From the NCBI GenBank assembly GCA_021813195.1, contig JAKALI010000031.1, forward strand, positions 1 through 17,193: a stretch of DNA of 17,193 nucleotides. Direction: 5' to 3'. Under the pieces are notes generated by a model. The model saw only the letters and a list, made by a program, of their open reading frames with translations, ran no database searches and was not told the origin of the DNA. Shown here in pieces: positions 15,511 to 17,193 of the stretch (its first letter is position 1; every line of letters starts with the position of its first letter). Source of the DNA: Pseudomonadota bacterium (lineage in GTDB: Bacteria; Pseudomonadota; Alphaproteobacteria; Rhizobiales; Hyphomicrobiaceae). The position numbers and the translations under genes are program-made.

Positions 15511-16644
15511 GTGACAGGGAACTTGCGAATTCTGCATGTCATGCGGGCGCCAGTAGGCGGGTTGTTTCGACATGTGCTCGATTTGTCGCGCGAGCAGGCC
15601 CGCAGCGGCCATGCGATCGGTATCATTGCGGACTCGAATGCCAGCGATGCGCTGACGCGCGAGCGTCTCGCATCTGCTGTCTCTCACCTCGAACTTGGTG
15701 TGACATTGATCCCGATGGGACGCAGACCGGGATTATCCGATATCGGCGCCGTGCGGGCCGTCGCGCAGCACGTTGCGAAGGCGAAACCGGACGTGGTGCA
15801 TGGCCACGGTGCCAAAGGCGGGGCCTATGCGCGCGCTGCCGCCTCCAAGATCAAATCCAGCGCAGGCCGGCCTGTCGCTGCCTTCTACACGCCCCACGGC
15901 GGCACACTGAATTTTGATCCTCGCTCGCTCGAAGGCCGCATTTATCACGGCATCGAACGGCTGTTGGCGCGTCGGACGGCAGGGCTGATTTTTGAGAGTG
16001 ACTATGCGCGGCGGCAGTTCTTACAGCATATTGGGGATCTCGGCATTGCCCTTCGGGTCATTCCCAACGGCTTGAGCCCGGAGGATTTTGCCCCGCACGC
16101 GCCAGAGCCTGGCGCAGCGGACTTTCTGTTCGTGGGCGAACTGCGCGACCTTAAGGGCGTTGATGCGCTGCTTCGCGCGTTGCGCATCCTTAACGCTGAG
16201 CGGCCCGCACGCGCTATCATTGTCGGATCCGGTCCTGATGAAGCGAAATTCCGCCATCTCGCAACCGAGCTTGGTCTCGACGGGCTCGTCAGTTTCACCG
16301 GCGCGATGCCTGCACGCTCGGCTTTTCGGCTTGGACGCTGCCTCGTGGTGCCCTCGCTTAAGGAGAGCTTTCCCTACATCGTTCTGGAGGGTGCTGCGGC
16401 ACGTTTGCCCCTGGTTGCCACCCACGTCGGCGGAATTCCGGAGATGGTTGCAGGAACACCGGTGCAACTCGTCGAGCCGGGGAACGTGGCGCAGCTCGCA
16501 GACGCCATGCGCCGCGCCGTATCAAATCGGGACGATGTCTCCCGCGAGGTCGAGTCGCTCGCAAAGGCTGTGGCTGCGCGCTTTACCGTCGATCGCATGA
16601 CAGCAGACGTGCTCGATTTTTACGCCTTCGCCTTGTCGCGTTAA
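15511..16644 (+). CDS. Glycosyltransferase family 4 (GT-B fold)
   Basis: The 377-residue enzyme would transfer a sugar from a nucleotide donor to the growing lipid-linked repeat unit at the cytoplasmic face. The N-terminal acceptor half starts RILHVMRAPVGGLFRHVLDLSREQARSGH, with the glycine loop typical of GT4, and holds KPDVVHGHGAKGG and FYTPHGG. The donor half includes FLFVGELRDLKGVDALLRAL, IIVGSGPDEAKFRHLA and the E-x7-E pair Glu285 and Glu293 in KESFPYIVLEGAAARLPLVAT. The start is GTG 15511 with a weak GGGA; ATG 15541 (residue 11) would remove the first strand. No signal peptide or membrane helix is seen. Its closest known functional neighbours are exopolysaccharide and adhesin glycosyltransferases such as those of upp loci; the sugar cannot be deduced. 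Confidence 0.9.
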   Translation: MTGNLRILHVMRAPVGGLFRHVLDLSREQARSGHAIGIIADSNASDALTRERLASAVSHLELGVTLIPMGRRPGLSDIGAVRAVAQHVAKAKPDVVHGHGAKGGAYARAAASKIKSSAGRPVAAFYTPHGGTLNFDPRSLEGRIYHGIERLLARRTAGLIFESDYARRQFLQHIGDLGIALRVIPNGLSPEDFAPHAPEPGAADFLFVGELRDLKGVDALLRALRILNAERPARAIIVGSGPDEAKFRHLATELGLDGLVSFTGAMPARSAFRLGRCLVVPSLKESFPYIVLEGAAARLPLVATHVGGIPEMVAGTPVQLVEPGNVAQLADAMRRAVSNRDDVSREVESLAKAVAARFTVDRMTADVLDFYAFALSR

Positions 16645-16656
16645 GGTCTTTTTAAC
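16641..16656 (+). promoter_or_regulatory. CtrA-type binding site TTAA-N7-TTAAC
   Basis: TTAA-GGTCTTT-TTAAC matches every fixed base of the full CtrA box known from Caulobacter and relatives. It overlaps the TAA stop codon of the GT4 gene and lies 98 bases before the start codon of the sugar transferase gene. Binding is inferred from sequence only. Confidence 0.5.
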
Positions 16657-16707
16657 GCTTCAGCGGCGCCGCGCACGCGGTGGTCCTGTCCTGGCATGCT
16701 GCCTGCT

Positions 16708-16736
16708 TGCTGCGGGCCAAATACCCGAAAGCAGCA
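16708..16736 (+). other. Imperfect hairpin in leader of sugar transferase gene
   Basis: TGCTGCGGG (16708-16716) can pair with CCC (16724-16726) and GCAGCA (16731-16736), with a seven-base loop and a four-base GAAA bulge. It ends 17 bases before the ATG at 16754. It could be a leader structure affecting translation; there is no T tract. Confidence 0.3.
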
Positions 16737-16753
16737 CAAGCGGCATACCAATC

Positions 16754-17193
16754 ATGGCTTACCTCGGTAAACCCATTGCCCCCGTCGACGGCGTCGACGC
16801 TCAATCGACATATTCTGTCATCAAGCGGCTGCCAAGCTTGATGGATACCAACCGGAGCGACCGGCGCGGGCTCATTTCGCCGCGCGTCTTAACGGGCGTC
16901 GTCCGCCTCATCGATGCGATCCTGGTAGCCCTAACCGGTCTTGGGCTCGCGCTCCTCTATGTGACGGAGCCGATCGTGATGCGCGACAGTGATTACGCCT
17001 TTGTCCTCATCGCTTCAGGTCTTTTCAACATCGCGGTGTTCGAAGCCGTTGGTCTCTACGAGACGTCACGCTTCTCATCCTTCATCGAACAGTTGCCCCG
17101 CATCGTCATCGGCTGGGCGATCACGCTTTCACTGGTCGGTGTCGCACTGATCTTCCTTAAGACGGCGCAGGATTTCTCCCGTGTGTGGCTGGC
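16754..17193 (+). CDS. Polyprenyl-phosphate sugar-1-phosphate transferase (exopolysaccharide priming enzyme), N-terminal part
   Basis: The gene starts at ATG 16754 and runs off the window with 146 full codons visible. After a hydrophilic N-terminus of about 43 residues there are three hydrophobic segments, about 45-70 (VLTGVVRLIDAILVALTGLGLALLYV), 79-102 (DYAFVLIASGLFNIAVFEAVGLY) and 114-136 (LPRIVIGWAITLSLVGVALIFLK), followed by DFSRVWLA. This layout, including the FSR-x-W block after the third helix, matches the membrane part of WbaP/WcaJ/ExoY-type priming transferases, which load the first sugar phosphate onto undecaprenyl phosphate. The catalytic C-terminal domain is outside the window, so donor and final type (for example HfsE- or UppE-like) are open. 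It follows the GT4 gene by 109 bases, a gap that holds a CtrA-type box and a leader hairpin. There is no strong ribosome binding site. Confidence 0.85.
   Translation, partial: MAYLGKPIAPVDGVDAQSTYSVIKRLPSLMDTNRSDRRGLISPRVLTGVVRLIDAILVALTGLGLALLYVTEPIVMRDSDYAFVLIASGLFNIAVFEAVGLYETSRFSSFIEQLPRIVIGWAITLSLVGVALIFLKTAQDFSRVWL

Overview
The window comes from a GC-rich (roughly 60 % by eye) alphaproteobacterial chromosome, most likely a member of the Hyphomicrobiales (Rhizobiales). The support is gene order and family content: a PleC/DivJ-like histidine kinase tail, the run thyA-folA-hflK-hflC-DUF2065-Do protease, the alphaproteobacterial type CtaA/Cox15 heme A synthase, a DUF2842 protein, and an exopolysaccharide export locus. 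Genus cannot be fixed from the sequence. I saw no tRNA, rRNA, CRISPR array, insertion sequence or prophage gene, and no gene-free stretch longer than about 225 bases.

Region 1 (1-2247, + strand): the last 66 codons of a sensor histidine kinase, then a HerA/DUF87-type hexameric ATPase with a long disordered tail. Region 2 (2311-9537, all - strand, so read from right to left): thyA, folA, a 220-base gap, hflK, hflC, a DUF2065 membrane peptide, a periplasmic Do-type serine protease, psd and pssA. This joins dTMP/folate metabolism, membrane protease control (HflKC), periplasmic protein quality control and phosphatidylethanolamine synthesis. Region 3 (9616-11083): ctaA on the - strand, diverging from a 66-residue DUF2842 membrane protein on the + strand.

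Region 4 (11099-17193) is an exopolysaccharide locus: a NodB-type polysaccharide deacetylase and a Wzz/GumC-type co-polymerase on the - strand, diverging from a short Wza-type (OPX) lipoprotein, a GT4 glycosyltransferase and the start of a polyprenyl-phosphate sugar-1-phosphate transferase on the + strand. Together they would charge the lipid carrier, extend the repeat unit, control chain length, export the polymer and de-N-acetylate it. The set resembles holdfast (hfs) or unipolar polysaccharide (upp) adhesin loci. The last gene is preceded by a full CtrA-type box (TTAA-N7-TTAAC), and the wzz/wza divergent intergenic region carries two palindromes centred on GAATTC exactly 40 bases apart. These regulatory signals, the degenerate kinase domain on the co-polymerase and the missing outer-membrane helix on the OPX protein are the most interesting observations.
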